Source: Heterohyrax brucei
Lineage: Eukaryota; Chordata; Mammalia; Hyracoidea; Procaviidae
Length of the DNA stretch: 64,000 nt
Reading direction: 5' to 3'
NCBI GenBank assembly: GCA_028571685.1
Contig: CM053143.1
Span: 191,001 to 255,000 of the forward strand
Below the pieces are notes generated by a model that had not been told where the DNA came from, did no database searches, and saw only the letters and a program-made list of their open reading frames with translations. Of this stretch, positions 23,611 through 35,200 are shown piece after piece. Made by a program: the position numbers and the translations under genes. Position 1 is the stretch's first letter. Each line of letters starts with the position of its first letter.

Positions 23611-23837
23611 ATTGCCCACAACCATCAATTTGGTAATATCTAAGAATATATCCTACAAATGCATTTTCACATGTGTGCATAAGTATATACATTTATTGCA
23701 TTGTTAAGAGAAGCACAAATTTAGGCTCAACTAGACAATAAAAAGCAGCTGATTAAAAAAATATGGTGTATTCACTCAACTGATCATTATTTAACAAAAA
23801 AAGTAAATGAACTATACCTATGTCATTTTTAGAAGAA

Positions 23838-24376
23838 TGTCATGGATGGGATCCTGTCATCCAAAAATATGTGTCAACTTCATTAGGCTGTGATTTCCAG
23901 TATGTGTGATTGTCCACCATCTTGTCATCTCATGACATTTGCCAATGTGTTATAAATCTTATCACTGTGATGTTAATGAGATGGATTAGAACAGTTGTAG
24001 TGAAGAGATCTACAAGATTAGATTGTGTATTAAGACAATTTCTTTTGAGATACAAAAGAGAGAAGTGGCAGAGAGATATAACGACCTCATGCTACTGAGA
24101 AGGTTGCACGCCTGCACAAGAGAAACTCCCTGACCAAGGGAAGATTGATGAGGAGGATCTTCTTCCAGCATGAACCGAGAGAGAAAGACTTTCCTTGGAG
24201 CTGATGCCTTACATATGGACTTGTAGCCTGTTAGATTGTGAGAAAATAGATTTCTCTTTGTTAAAGCTGTCCACTTGTATTTCTGTGTCATGGGTCACCA
24301 TGAGTCGGATCCAACTCAACAGCACTTGGCTTTGGCTGTATTTCTATTACAGCAGCACAAGATGACAAGACAAGGA
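23838..24376 (+). mobile_element. MaLR/MLT1-like LTR
   Basis: Starts TGTCATGGATGGGATCC and ends GATGACAAGACA. It contains GATGTTAATGAGATGGATT, CCAAGGGAAGATTGATGAGG and TGTGAGAAAATAGATTTCTC. It carries a 52-bp insertion at 24285-24336. Confidence 0.7.
24285..24336 (+). mobile_element. 52-bp SINE/RTE tail insertion with 9-bp TSD
   Basis: Contains GGGTCACCATGAGTCGGATC and ACTCAACAGCACTTGGCTTT. It is flanked by TGTATTTCT at 24276-24284 and 24337-24345. This is a clean, extremely 5'-truncated insertion. Confidence 0.85.
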
Positions 24377-24798
24377 GAAGATCATTTCTCCAGAGTTCCC
24401 AGAAATAATTTTTTTCCCCATGAACAGGTTTGGCTGTTGTTTACTTTTCACTGTTGAGTTAGGTAAGCAGCCAGGTTAGTAGGTGACAGGCACTGGCTCA
24501 GGTTTCTCAACTGAGTGGAAGCAGTCTAATAATGCGGGGCACTATGTGGGGTTCCAGCTCTTTTAATCCTCCTGCTTTCACCCAAACCACTAAGAAAACT
24601 AACTTCTGGAGAATGTGTTCTCTCAAGACAACTTTATCTCAACTCTACTGTTCTAAGGTCTCCATTAGGGAAGTGGGAACTCTCAAGTCTCTTAACTTCA
24701 TCGGTATGAAAGCTAGTACTCAGGTTGTCTATCAGGTGACTACTGTCAGAATTCAACTGATTTAGAGGTATGGTGGGAAACATAGATGATTTTTACTG
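24377..24798. other. Unassigned DNA
   Basis: No recognised family. A frame of 77 codons at 24532-24765 shows no known domain. Confidence 0.4.
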
Positions 24799-24845
24799 CC
24801 AGCCAGCCAAGTGCCGTCGAGTCGGAGCCAACTCATGGCAAGCCG
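24799..24845 (-). mobile_element. Micro SINE/RTE tail
   Basis: CAGCCAGCCAAGTGCCGTCG followed by AGTCGGAGCCAACTCATGGC is the reversed tail with two CAGC end reiterations. It is about 47 bp and lacks a body. Confidence 0.75.
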
Positions 24846-25094
24846 CTCTCAAAATTCCAAAAGCAATGATATAATGTGATCTTCAAAATCACTGAAAGAA
24901 ATCAAGGTAGAAGAGTCAATGTTGTTTTGTGAAACAAATGATAACACTTGGATATGTAGTAGATATCTCTAAAAGTTTATACTGTGGGTGTCCCTGAAGA
25001 AATGAATTGTGGGTACCTTATTTTTTTACTGTATATTCTACCATATTTGCTTTTGTATCTTTAACCATGCACATCTGTTATTTTTTTCAAGTAC

Positions 25095-25251
25095 CAAACC
25101 CTTTTCCTTTGAATCAATTCCAACTCACAGTGAGCCTATCAGACAGAGCAGAACTGCTGCATAGCGTTTCCAAGGAATGTTTGTTAGATTCAAATTGCTA
25201 ACCTCTGGGTTAGCAAGCACAATCTTGCACCACTATGCCATCAGGGTTTGC
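25095..25251 (-). mobile_element. AfroSINE copy with 11-bp TSD
   Basis: Reversed AfroSINE (CAAACCCTTTTCCTTTGAAT ... TTTCCAAGGAATGTTTG ... CTATGCCATCAGGGTTTGC). It is flanked by TTTTCAAGTAC at 25084-25094 and 25252-25262. Confidence 0.9.
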
Positions 25252-25574
25252 TTTTCAAGTACAGTAAACTAAAAATGTAAAATATATAAATAAATACATT
25301 CTAATTAATCTGAGTACGATATGCTCCTTTGAAGTAATATGATTAAGTAATAATATTCTCAGGGACTACTGACTGAGAACCCTGAATCAGGCTCTTTGCT
25401 AAGTATCATGATGGCTGTCTCATTTCTTGTGCATGTAACCTCTGTAAGATAGGGATAGTTTCTTATATAAAGTCACACAGTATTTGTCAAGGCAAAAGTA
25501 TAAACCCAGAATTTGGCCACTCCACAGTTCGTATTCTGCTTTATAATACTCTGATGTTGATATTCTTTATAGCC

Positions 25575-25930
25575 TGTATTAGCTTAGTCTCTTAATGCTG
25601 CTATAACACAAATTCCATCAGTGGGTGGTTTAGTTTACAGAAATTTATTTTCTCACTGTTTAGGAAGTTAGAAGCCTGAAGTCAGGGCCCCAGCTCTAGG
25701 GGAAGGCTTTTCCTGTCCAGTCTAGGGAAAAATTCTATGTCTTTCACCTTAATTGGTTCTTGGTGATTTCCACATGGCATCAATCTTACTTCATCTTCCT
25801 TGCTTCTGTGCCCAATCAGTGTTTTTTAGTATCTCAAAAGTGATTGATTTAAGTCACGTTCTGCACTGGTATGGTCTCATTAACCTAACAAAGAAAGCTT
25901 GTTTCCAAAAGGAATTACTTCCACAAATAT
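25575..25930 (-). mobile_element. MaLR/MLT1-like LTR, reverse copy
   Basis: Plus-strand text begins GTATTAGCTTAGTCTCTTAA and continues GCTGCTATAACACAAATTCC, AAATTTATTTTCTCACTG, GTTAGAAGCCTGAAGTCAGG. This is the reverse complement of the LTR family at 25942. It ends ~10 bp before the plus-oriented copy. Confidence 0.65.
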
Positions 25931-25941
25931 AAGGGTGAAGA

Positions 25942-26430
25942 TGTCATGGATTGAATTGCATTTCCCCCAAACTGTGGCCATTTGGCTGGGCCGTGATTCC
26001 CTGTATTGTGTGATGTTCATGTTGTAAATCCCGCCTCTATCTATTATGTTAATGAGGGTGGATGGGCAGCAGTTGTGTTGGTGGGGCAGGACTCACTGTG
26101 TCAGATTAGTTTGTGCCCTGAAGCAGTCTTTTGAGATAGAAAGGAAAGAAGTTAGAAGAGATATTTGGGGACCTCATACTATCCAAAAGAAACAATCCCA
26201 GGAGATGAATACATCCTTTGTAAAGAACTGGGGTCCCTGTGCCTCAGAAGCTTCCAGTCCAGTAGGTGATTGATAAGAAGGACCTTCCTCCAGAGCCAGC
26301 AGTGAAAACCTTCCCCTGGAGCTGATACCCTAAATTTGGACTTATAGCTTACTGGACCGTGACAAAATTTCTTTTTAAAGCCATCCATTTGTGGTATCTC
26401 TGTTAAAGAAGCACTAACCAATTAAAACAA
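25942..26430 (+). mobile_element. MaLR/MLT1-like LTR, best-preserved copy
   Basis: Starts TGTCATGGATTGAATTGC and contains GTTAATGAGGGTGGATGG, GAAGCTTCCAGTCCAGTAGG, CCTCCAGAGCCAGCAG and CTAAATTTGGACTTATAGC. It ends near AATTAAAACA. It serves as the reference for the family in this window. Confidence 0.7.
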
Positions 26431-26710
26431 ATGTATAACACATATTTGTGAATTATGTAATTCAGTCCTTAACAACCTAGCAAAAGACTGAGTCAAATCA
26501 ATTAATGATGTTGAACAAGAGCACTATGATCTAGGATCTGAATTCTGTGTAATACAAAATGAGTTCTTTAGATTAAGACTTAGAACTCTTGTTAACTTGT
26601 AGATAGATTTATTATTGACCACTATATCTGAGATAAAATATTTATATATTTAATTTTAATTCTACCTTTGAATTTTCTGTTATTGATTTCAACTTTTATA
26701 GCTCTATTGT

Positions 26711-26950
26711 CTAAGAAGATACGGTTTGGATTTTATAGAGAATTGCTTTGTGACCTAACACATGGTCCATTCTGGAGAATGTTCCCCATGCACTGGAGAA
26801 GGTGTACTTATCTGCTGATAGATGAAAAACTCTGTATATGTCGATGAGGTCAAGTTGGTAGATTGTTGCAATAAGATCTTCTGCATCCTTATTTAGGTTT
26901 TTTTCTGGATGATCTATCCATAACTGAAAGAGGAGTGTTGAAGTCTCCAA
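26711..26950 (-). pseudogene. L1 ORF2 endonuclease-domain fragment
   Basis: 'QLDLIDIYRVFH' and 'YTFSSAWGTFSRMDHVLGHK' mark the C-terminal part of the L1 apurinic-like endonuclease, including the SRxDHxL(G) segment, where D and H are conserved catalytic positions in the family. Only this fragment of ORF2 remains; the reverse transcriptase is absent. Confidence 0.8.
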
Positions 26951-27501
26951 CTATTACTGTGGAATGATCTATCTCATTTTTCAGTGTTGTCAGTATTTGT
27001 TCAATGTATTTAGGTGCTCTGGTATTGGGTGCATAAATATTTAACACTGTTAAGTCTTACTTGATTATTGAACCTGTCAGCAATAAATAGTGATCATCCT
27101 TGTCCACAATAGTGGATTTTACATTAAAATCTATTTCAAGTGAGATTAGTATTGCCACACCTGCTCTTCTTTGGGTACTGTTAGCTTGATATGTATTATT
27201 CCATCCTTTAGTTTTCAATTCGTTCATATCTTTAAGTGTAAGATGTGTTTCTTGTAAGCAACATATAGATGGGTCATGTCTTTTGATCCAGGATGTTACT
27301 CACTGTCTTTTTACTGAACCGTTCAGTCCATCTACATTCAATGTAATTATTGATAGGTACGTGCTTAGTGCCATCATTTTGATGTAATTACTTTTGTGTT
27401 GATGTTTTCTTTATTGCTCTTAATGTTCTGTTCTGGGGTGTTCTTCTTTATGAGTCGTTGTTTCAGTGTTGGTTTTGTGTTCATTGAGACTCCTATATTG
27501 C

Positions 27502-27526
27502 CAAGCCAAGTGCCTAGGGTCGCCAT
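27502..27526 (-). mobile_element. 25-bp inverted-structure tail insertion with 14-bp TSD
   Basis: GACTCCTATATTGC occurs at 27488-27501 and again at 27527-27540. Between them lie 13 bases of reversed SINE tail (CAAGCCAAGTGCC) joined to 12 bases in the opposite orientation (TAGGGTCGCCAT). This is the layout expected from twin priming with loss of the middle. Confidence 0.85.
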
Positions 27527-27839
27527 GACTCCTATATTGCATTTCTTATTTTGATACAATGCATTGTTAATCTGCTTTATGGCTACATGTATTATTCTCC
27601 TTAACGTACTAAGATTAAACCCAATTTTAACTACTTCATAACTCTGAAACTTCCTCTGCATCTAAAACAACTATAACTACTGTACTGTATCTGTCTTTTA
27701 ATGTGATGGTATTGTAGTTGTCATGATATGATCACAGATTCCCTTATTATAATACTGTAGCTTTGATGAAGGTTTGTGACTGTCTTAACTGATCAGAATT
27801 TTGGATGAAGTGTCCTGAATTGTCACCTAAAATATACAT

Positions 27840-28061
27840 TTAGGGAAGAGCTTTTTTCAGTATTTCATGCAATTTTGGTTTAGCTTTTATGAAGTCTCTA
27901 AATTTTTCTTTATCTTCAAAAGTCTTAATTTCACCATTATATATGAGAGACAATTTTGCAGGATAAATGATTCTAGGATGGAAGTTTTTCTCATTCAGGG
28001 CTTTGAATGTGTCTGTCCACTGTTTTCTAGCCAGCATTGTTTCAGCAGAAAAGTTGGACAA
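27840..28061 (-). pseudogene. L1 ORF1 C-terminal domain fragment
   Basis: Residues 'FSAETMLARKQWTDTFKALN' and 'RIIYPAKLSLIYNGEIKTF' correspond to the conserved C-terminal domain of L1 ORF1p, which binds nucleic acid together with the RRM. It stops after 'LKKALP', the expected end of ORF1. It is separated from the N-terminal half by ~270 bp containing frame breaks. Confidence 0.85.
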
Positions 28062-28334
28062 AAACCCACAGCGTTTCCCTCAGACTGTTAGTTTTGCTTT
28101 GAGCCTTGCTGCCTTCAGAAGCATCTGTTTATATGTTAGCTTATTAAGTTTGATTATAATATGCCTTGGCATCTTTCTTTTTGGGTTTAGCTTTTGTGGT
28201 GTTTGATAAACATCTTGGATCCCTATGTTCTCTTTGCTCATAATCTCAGGAAAGTTTCTGTCAGCATCTCTACAGCAATACTCTCTATGTTGTCATTAAT
28301 CCCCCCTTGTTCAGGAATGCCAAATAAATGTAAA

Positions 28335-28757
28335 TTATTCCTCTTCATGGAGTCCCACATTTTTCTTATTTCTTTTCTCTGATTTCACCTCATAAATGCT
28401 GATGTGAGTTACTCTGTCTTCTAGGTCACTGAGTCTAACTTCCATCTGTTCAATCCTACTCTTTTGGCTTTGGATAGAATTATCTAATTCTGTAATTTTG
28501 TTATTGATCTCATGTGTTTCAGATCGTTGATGTTCCATCAGTTCAAATAGCTTACCAAATTTTTCATTTTGTTCTGCTGCATTTTGTTTAATCTCTAGGA
28601 GGGTTCTATATATAAATCTTTTATATTCAACCTCCGATAGATTCAGAAAGGCTTCTTCATCTGGGAAATTTTTTGAATCTTTATTTACAAAATTTTCTGG
28701 AGCATTTGAAGACTGCTTCTTTAAATGATTAATTATGGTCTGCCGCCTGCGTGCCAT
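28335..28757 (-). pseudogene. L1 ORF1 N-terminal half, open for 140 codons
   Basis: An open frame from an ATG at 28757. The N-terminus is basic (MARRRQTIINHLKKQSS). A long heptad-rich segment follows (about residues 45-125: 'LLEIKQNAAEQNEKFGKLFE', 'RIEQMEVRLSDLEDRV') typical of the ORF1p coiled coil. ORF1p trimerises through this segment and binds L1 RNA through a C-terminal domain, which is found in another frame at 28061-27840. The frame is interrupted between the halves, so a full ORF1p (~330-400 residues) is not made. It is the longest L1 frame in the window. Confidence 0.85.
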
Positions 28758-29784
28758 CTAGATACTATTTGATTTCTCTGTTATTGGATCTAGGAGAATT
28801 GTTGGTCACCAGCTGTCTCTAATATTCTAGTGATTTGTCCCAGGTAGACTCTTGAGGGTGGAAGACTCTGCTTATTGGGTGGCAAAGAGGCTCTTCTGCT
28901 TATGGAGAAACCGGGGGCTGTCATCTAACCCTGCTATGTGGGCCAGAGAAGAGTAGGGGGAAAGGCTGCCAGGCCTGTCAAAGGACAGATCTCCAGGCAA
29001 ACACATTGGCCTCTCAGCCTTAAAAGTACACTGCACTTCTATGCAGGGAGCTGTCCAGGTTCTGAACTTGGAGCTAGGACTGTCCAACACACTGGCCTGA
29101 ACAGGCAGTCAGGAGCAGTAGACTCCACCTGCTAGCTGATAATGGAAGTACGTTATCAGCTGTTTGTGGAAGCTGCAGTTCTCTGATATAGTGAAACAGC
29201 AGAAGCGGAGGTCAGACAGCCGCTGGATAGTTTTTGAGAGGTGAAGATTAGTCTGATACTGGTGCCTACTCAAATATGCCAGGTCCCAGGACTCCCCAAA
29301 TGTTCAGTGCTCCATACAAATATCATCCAGGCCTTAGTTCTCAGAGAGATATGAGGAGATGTCTGTTTACTCCACCATATTTTAATGGCATCTGTTTCTT
29401 CTTTGCTACATCTTTTGATTATCAGGTGTTTTTAATATGACATCTTAATTCTCTTATTGATATACAGCTATACATATTTATTCTTTAGTTACATTCTTAG
29501 TTGTTGCTGTAGAAATTTCAATATTCATTTTTAATGTAAAAAAGTCTATTTCAGGATGTATTCACTTAATTCTAGTAAAATATGACAACTTTGTTGCAAC
29601 TTGGTTCCATTTCCTTCCCTTTCCATTGTTCTATTATTGTCATATATATTATCTCTATGTTGGTTATAAACTATACAGCTTTATAATGATTGTTTTACAT
29701 AATTTGTTAAAGTTAGGAAAAATGTGGATATTGTATAATATTCTATTGTGATCCACAAAGGTTTTCAATGTTTGCTTTTTAAAA

Positions 29785-29950
29785 GTTGATAAGCCTTCCT
29801 AGTCTGTCTTAGTCAGGAAGCTCTGCTGACACCTGTCTACAAAGGGTGACCTTGCAAGTATTTGAAATAATAGCACCCTAATTTCGACCTTCATAGCAAC
29901 ATGCAAGCCATCCCAGCAGGACAAACTGACAGACAGGTGGTAGATGAATG
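29785..29950 (-). mobile_element. tRNA-derived SINE fragment
   Basis: CTTCCTAGTCTGTCTTAGTC, 'gaagctctgctgacacctgtct' and GACAAACTGACAGACAGGTG mark the middle of the long SINE (compare 6051-6390 and 54500-54655). Ends are missing. Confidence 0.65.
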
Positions 29951-31010
29951 TGTTTTAAAATGTATAATCCACTTGAGGTATACAGGGAAATATACCTGTA
30001 AAGCCATTATATTCATTCATGATATAGGAATTTTTGTATGTTTCATTTAAAGACATTTTACCCAGAACAGTGCTTAGCTCACAGTAGGTACTCTTTCTTT
30101 CTCTCTCAACTTGGTGGGTAAATGGAGGTGGCTCTCAAGGGAACATTTGATAAGAAGAAATTGTGGGGATACAAACAAGGATAAATATTAGTAGGTTGTT
30201 AGAGGAATACTCAAACCCTAGTGAGAAGATGCTTATATAATAAGTGCAAAAGTCAAAGAAAGATTTATCAGGCCTAGGACAAGAAAATAAGAATAATACT
30301 GCTTGGGACCAGTATATATTGACTACAAAAAGCTGCAGATTTACTGGGATTATACTTAAGGTACGTACAGTCTAACCTTTGTTCTTTCCTTTCATATGGA
30401 CAAATCAGTATAATATTTCTTAGCTTATTTCTTCACTTGATGAAATGTAGGGACTGAACAACTATGTTGAAAGTTTCCTTTGCCTTCAACAATGAAATAT
30501 TTCTTAACAGGTACTTTTTCCTTTTCTAATGAAAAGAATTTTCAGAGGGAAGAACAAACATTACTTAGTTCATAGACCATTGTGCCTGGGAATCACTTAG
30601 AATACAGCCTAAAAAGGAAGATATCTGGGAACCATTGCTCAACACACAATTCAGTAAGTTTCATGTGGTGCAGAAATCTTCATTTTTACCAGTCACGCTG
30701 GTGATTCTGATCCAGATATTCTGGAGAACATACCTTCATGAACTCTGCTCAAGAGAAATATTTAGCCAACAGCTGGTGAAAAAAACAATACAAGAACATC
30801 TGTATGCTCCAAACAAAGTATGCCTCTAAACAAAGGATGTAAAAAATAAATTTGATGGAGCATTTATCGTTAGTGAAAAGCTATAAGGAAAAGCGAAATA
30901 ATTATTAGAGGCATTTGTCAGATCAAAACAATGTTGTCACCTACAGTGGATGTTACATGGATGAAGAGTTAAACTTCTAAAACCTTGTGGGTAGAATCAG
31001 GGCTATTTGA
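29951..31010. other. Unassigned DNA
   Basis: A short L2/MIR-like string (CAGTGCTTAGCTCACAGTAG) occurs near 30068. Otherwise no gene or family was recognised. Confidence 0.4.
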
Positions 31011-31014
31011 TGAT

Positions 31015-31425
31015 AGAAACCAAATCAAACCCCTTGCTGTGGAGTTGATTCAGACTTATGGTGATTCTATACATAAACCAACCACACCCACTGCTGTTGA
31101 CTCAATTCTGACTCATTGTGACCCTACAGAACGCAGTAGAACAGCTCCATAAGTTTCCAAGGAGCATCTGGTGTATTTGAACTGTTGACCTTTTTGGTTA
31201 ACAGATGTAGCACTTAACCACTATTCCATCAGGGTTTCCATCTTATATTAAAAAAAAAAAAAAAGTCTATTGTCATTGAGTCAATTCTGACTCATAGCAA
31301 CCCTATAGGACAGATTAGAACCGCCCATAGAGTTTCCAAGGAGCATCTGGCAGACTTGAAACACCACCCTTTTGGTTAGCAGCTGTAGCACTTAATCACT
31401 CTACCAGCAGGGTTTCCATTCCATC
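31015..31425 (-). mobile_element. Cluster of reversed AfroSINEs
   Basis: Three successive pieces: a tail fragment (31015-31065, CAAACCCCTTGCTGTGGAG), a near-full copy (31066-31245, ending CTATTCCATCAGGGTTTCC), and another copy (~31258-31425, starting after an A-run at 31250-31264 and ending TACCAGCAGGGTTTCC). The same orientation and contact through A-rich stretches suggest serial insertion into poly-A tails. Confidence 0.85.
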
Positions 31426-32219
31426 CTATACATAGAGAGGGAGGTATTTTTAAATATTTTTGAGCACCAAAATTCGTTAAATGACTGAAAATTCAAGAAA
31501 GGCTTCTGGTTTCTAGTCACATGCCAGACATTTCGATTCTTATTTCTTTTCTCTATAGTTGTTCATTAATTTTGAAAGAATGTACTGTGAGTGGTACATT
31601 TATTTTTAATGTAATTTTCCATAAACAGGCCAAGTTCAGAGAAATGTTACTAGCATTTAAAGAAGTCTTTGACAGCGTACTGAATTCTGCGACTGTGTAC
31701 CTGATGAACATAAGGAAGTTGTTTTAATGTCTGTTATCCAAGAAATTCCAAGTTTGGAATATAAATTATATGGTTACATGGTTACTCTCCTTGTAAGTAG
31801 AGAAATTGGAAGGAATTAGATTTTTTATTTTGAATTTTTTGGCTCATGTGTGTAGATGAGAATTGGAAAAATGGGAAGAAATGAACTATTACTTGATGAC
31901 TTTACACAAAAAGGACCATTACATGGAAAAGGATTTAAATTTCTCTATGACTCCAGATAGGAAACAAAGACCAGAACAGATGTCGGAAGAGACTGTGAAA
32001 GTTGATCTTGAATGCAGAGCAGCTAAACTGAAGGAAAGAAAGATGAAGTAAAGTGGACAGAAAATTTTAAAGTACAGCTAGAGAAGACAAAGTATTATAA
32101 TGAAATGTGCAAAGACTTGGACCTAGAAAACCAAAAGGGAAGAACACATGCGACGTTTCTTAAGCTGAAAAAATTGAAGAAAATATTCAACCTTGAATTG
32201 CAATTCTGAAGGCTTCAGT

Positions 32220-32362
32220 GGAAACCCTGGTGGCACCGTGATTAAGAGCTACAGCTGCAAGCCAAAGGTTAACAGTTTCAAATCCACCAGGTGCCTCTTG
32301 AAAATTCTATCACGTAGTTCTAATCTCTTCTACAGGATTGCTGTGAGTCAGACAAAATATTA
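32220..32362 (+). mobile_element. AfroSINE inside RTE
   Basis: GGAAACCCTGGTGGCACCGTG (A box), GTTAACAGTTTCAAATCC (B box), CACCAGGTGCCTCTTG, and tail GGATTGCTGTGAGTCAGAC. It lies between RTE coding segments. Confidence 0.9.
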
Positions 32363-34511
32363 AACGGACAAAATATTAAATGACACAGGAAGCATCAAAA
32401 GAAGATGGAAGGAATATGCAGTCACTGTACCAAAAGAATTGATCAATATTGAACTATTCCAGGAGGTAGCATATGATCAAAAACTGATATTATTGAAGGA
32501 AGAAAGCCAAGCTGCAGTGAAGGCACTGGTGAAAAACAAGGCTCCAAGAACTGGCGGAATACCATTTGAGATGTTTCAAGCATCAGATGCAATGCTAGAA
32601 GTACTTGTGTACGTATGCCAAATAGGATAACAGCTGCCTGACTGACTGGAAGAGATCCATATTTGTACCCATTCTGAAGAAAAGTGATCCAACAGAATGT
32701 GGGAATTATAGTACAGTATCATCAATAGTTCTGAAACTTGCTCTCAAATATTGAGTAGCTAAAGCAAAAGGAAGTGATGACAAAGTGAAAGAACTGAAGA
32801 TTTCAAAGGATAGCTTAAGGAGACAATAGAAAATATTGATAATGACACATGCAAAGAGCAGGAAATAGAAAAAGAAAAGGGAAGAATGCATTTTGCGTTT
32901 CTCAAGCTGAAAGAACTGAAGAAAACATTCAAGCCTTGAACTGTAATAGTGAAGAATTCTACGGGGAAAATACTAGACTGCTTAGGGAGCATCAAAAGAA
33001 GTCATTGTATCAGAAAGAACTGGTAGATTTTCAGCCATTTGAAGTGGTAGCATATGATCAAGAACTGATAGTACTGAAGGAAAAAGGCATAGCCGCACTG
33101 AAGGCACTGGTGAAAAACTAGCTCCAATAATTGATGGTATATCGATTGAGATATTTAAACAGAAAGATGCAGTGCAAGAAGTGCTCATTTGTCTATGCCA
33201 AGAAATTTGGAGGACAGCTACCTGGGCAGCTGACTGGAAGTGATCCATAGTTATGCCTATTCCAAGGAAAGGTGATGCAACTGAATGTGGAAATCACCAA
33301 ACAGTATCATTAATATCACGTGCAAGTAAAATTTTGCTCCAGATCATTCAAAAGTGACTGCAACAGTATACTGACAGAGAAATGTCAAAAATACAAGCTG
33401 AATTCAAAGACGATATCATTGCTGATGTCAGACGGATCTTGGCTGAAAGCACAGAATACCAGAAAGACGTTTACCTGTTATCTCCTTCGTGATATAAAGG
33501 TGTTTGACTACGCGAGTCATAACAAATTATGGCTAACATTGCATTAGATGGGAATTCCAGAACACTTAATTGTACTCTTAAGGAATCTGTACATGGATCA
33601 AGAGGTAGACATGTGAACAGAACAAGGGAACACTGTATGGTTTAAAGTTAGGAAAGGTGTGTATCAGGATTATATCCTTTTACTATACCTTTTCAATTTA
33701 TATGATGAGTAAATGATCAGAAAAGCTGGATTATATGAAGAACAATGAGGCATCAGGACTGCAGGATGACTTGCTAACAACCTGCATTATGCATACAATG
33801 TCATCTTATTTGCTGGAAGTGAAGAGGATTTGAAACACTTCCTGATGAAAGTCAAAGACCACAGTCTTCTGTATGGATTGTGAGTCTGGATTGTGTCCTT
33901 TCAACCTACTTTTTCAGTCTGTATACTGAGTGAAAACATCTGAATGAGGACAGGGCATCACAACTGAAGGAAACTCAATAACAACCTGAGATACACAAAT
34001 GACAAAACCTGCTCACTGAAAGTGAAGAGGCCTTGAAGCACTTGATCAAAGATCATAGCATTCAGTATGAATTATAACTCAACATAAAGAAAACAAAAAT
34101 CCTCAAAACTGAACCAATAAGAAACATCATGATAAACAGGGAAATCATTGATGATGTCAAAGATTTTATTTTACTTGGATCCACAATCAACTCCCATGAA
34201 AGAAGCAGTCAAAAAATCAAATAACATATTACTTTTGGAAAATTGGCTGTAAAAGACTTCTTTAAAGGGTTAGAAAGCAAAGACATCATTTATAAGACTA
34301 AGATGTGCCTGATACAAGCATGATATTTTCAGCTGCCTCTTGTGCACAGGAAAATGTTGGTGAAAAATATTATTATAAACCATGAACTTTCAGAAGAATA
34401 AATCCATATTTGAAGAAACAGAAGAAGCGAGCATGCAAAGACTTCGTCTCGTATACTTTGGACATGTTGCCAAGAGGTACTCAAGGAAAAGGAAAGGGGG
34501 GAAAGAAACAG

Positions 34512-34642
34512 TATTGTTATTGAGCCAATTCCAACCTGTAGCGATCCTGTAGAACTGCCCCACAGAGTTTCCAAGGAGCAGCGGGTGAGTTTGAACTGCT
34601 GACCTTTGCCAAGCTCTACACCACTGCGCCACCAGGGCTCAG
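34512..34642 (-). mobile_element. AfroSINE inside RTE
   Basis: Reversed copy: 'ttgttattgagccaattcc', CCCCACAGAGTTTCCAAGG, GAACTGCTGACCTTTGCC, and head CACTGCGCCACCAGGGCTC. The RTE text resumes after it. Confidence 0.9.
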
Positions 34643-35200
34643 TCACTGGAAAGGGACATCGTGTTTGGTGAAGTAGAGGATCAGCAAAAAAGCAGGAGAC
34701 CCTTGAAGAGAAGAACAGACATTGTGTCTGCAGCAATGTCTCAAACGCAGCAATAACTGTGAGGATGACACAGTGCCCTGGCAGTGCTGTGTTCTGTTAT
34801 ATGTAGAGTTGTTGTGAGTCAGAACCAAAGCAGTGGCACACAATGATAACAATGACAAATCCTTCAAGTTGATAACGCCAACTTGATCGCATACAAGTAG
34901 ATCTTCGAAGATAACAATTCTCAGAGCAGAAATCCTTTACTACTTAAACTAAACTACTGTTTCAAAGAAAAACCTCAGGGGATATTTTTGATTTACTGTT
35001 TAAAGATCATCTCAGGGTGATAGTCTTAGGGACAGATTCAGTCTCCATGGTTCCAAAATGTCTGGATTCCATGTGAATTTGAAATTATGTTTCAGATGAA
35101 TTTTTGATTCTTTCCAAACCTGGATTCCATGGTATTATAATACAGATAGTCATCAACTTACGACTTATTCAAATTACAACAAGTTGTACCTACAATCATC

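Larger units (their letters stand above)
26700..29390 (-). mobile_element. L1 5' end, second copy (5' UTR, ORF1, start of ORF2)
   Basis: Minus-strand order: 5' end at ~29390 (AATATGGTGGAGTAAACAGA), 5' UTR, ORF1 from 28757, inter-ORF spacer, and ORF2 endonuclease-domain remnants at 26950-26711 ('DLIDIYRVFH', 'GTFSRMDHVLGHKA'). The rest of ORF2 is absent. Compared with 10006-13590, ORF1 is better kept and the 5' UTR shorter. A 25-bp micro-insertion lies at 27502-27526. Confidence 0.9.
31870..34870 (+). mobile_element. RTE-type LINE, internally duplicated and degenerate
   Basis: RTE LINEs encode an endonuclease and reverse transcriptase (BovB-related). Recognisable RT pieces are 'EEYAV..LFQEVAYDQ', 'ALVKNKAPRTGGIPFEMFQ' (32520-32580), 'FDYASHNKLW' (~33510), the GVxQxxILL..LFNLY region (~33655-33720), and the DFI.LGSTIN region (~34160-34190). 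Several segments occur twice: the KALVKNK-type segment at ~32510 and ~33090, and the LFNLY-to-SEEDLKHF segment at ~33650 and ~33890. Stops and frameshifts are frequent, so it is non-functional. The 3' end at ~34800-34860 carries GTTGTGAGTCAGAACCAAAG, the tail shared with AfroSINEs. Confidence 0.85.

Noticed and set aside
34329-34736. 135-codon minus-strand frame
   Set aside because: It is a shadow frame across the plus-strand RTE and a reversed SINE; no family similarity.
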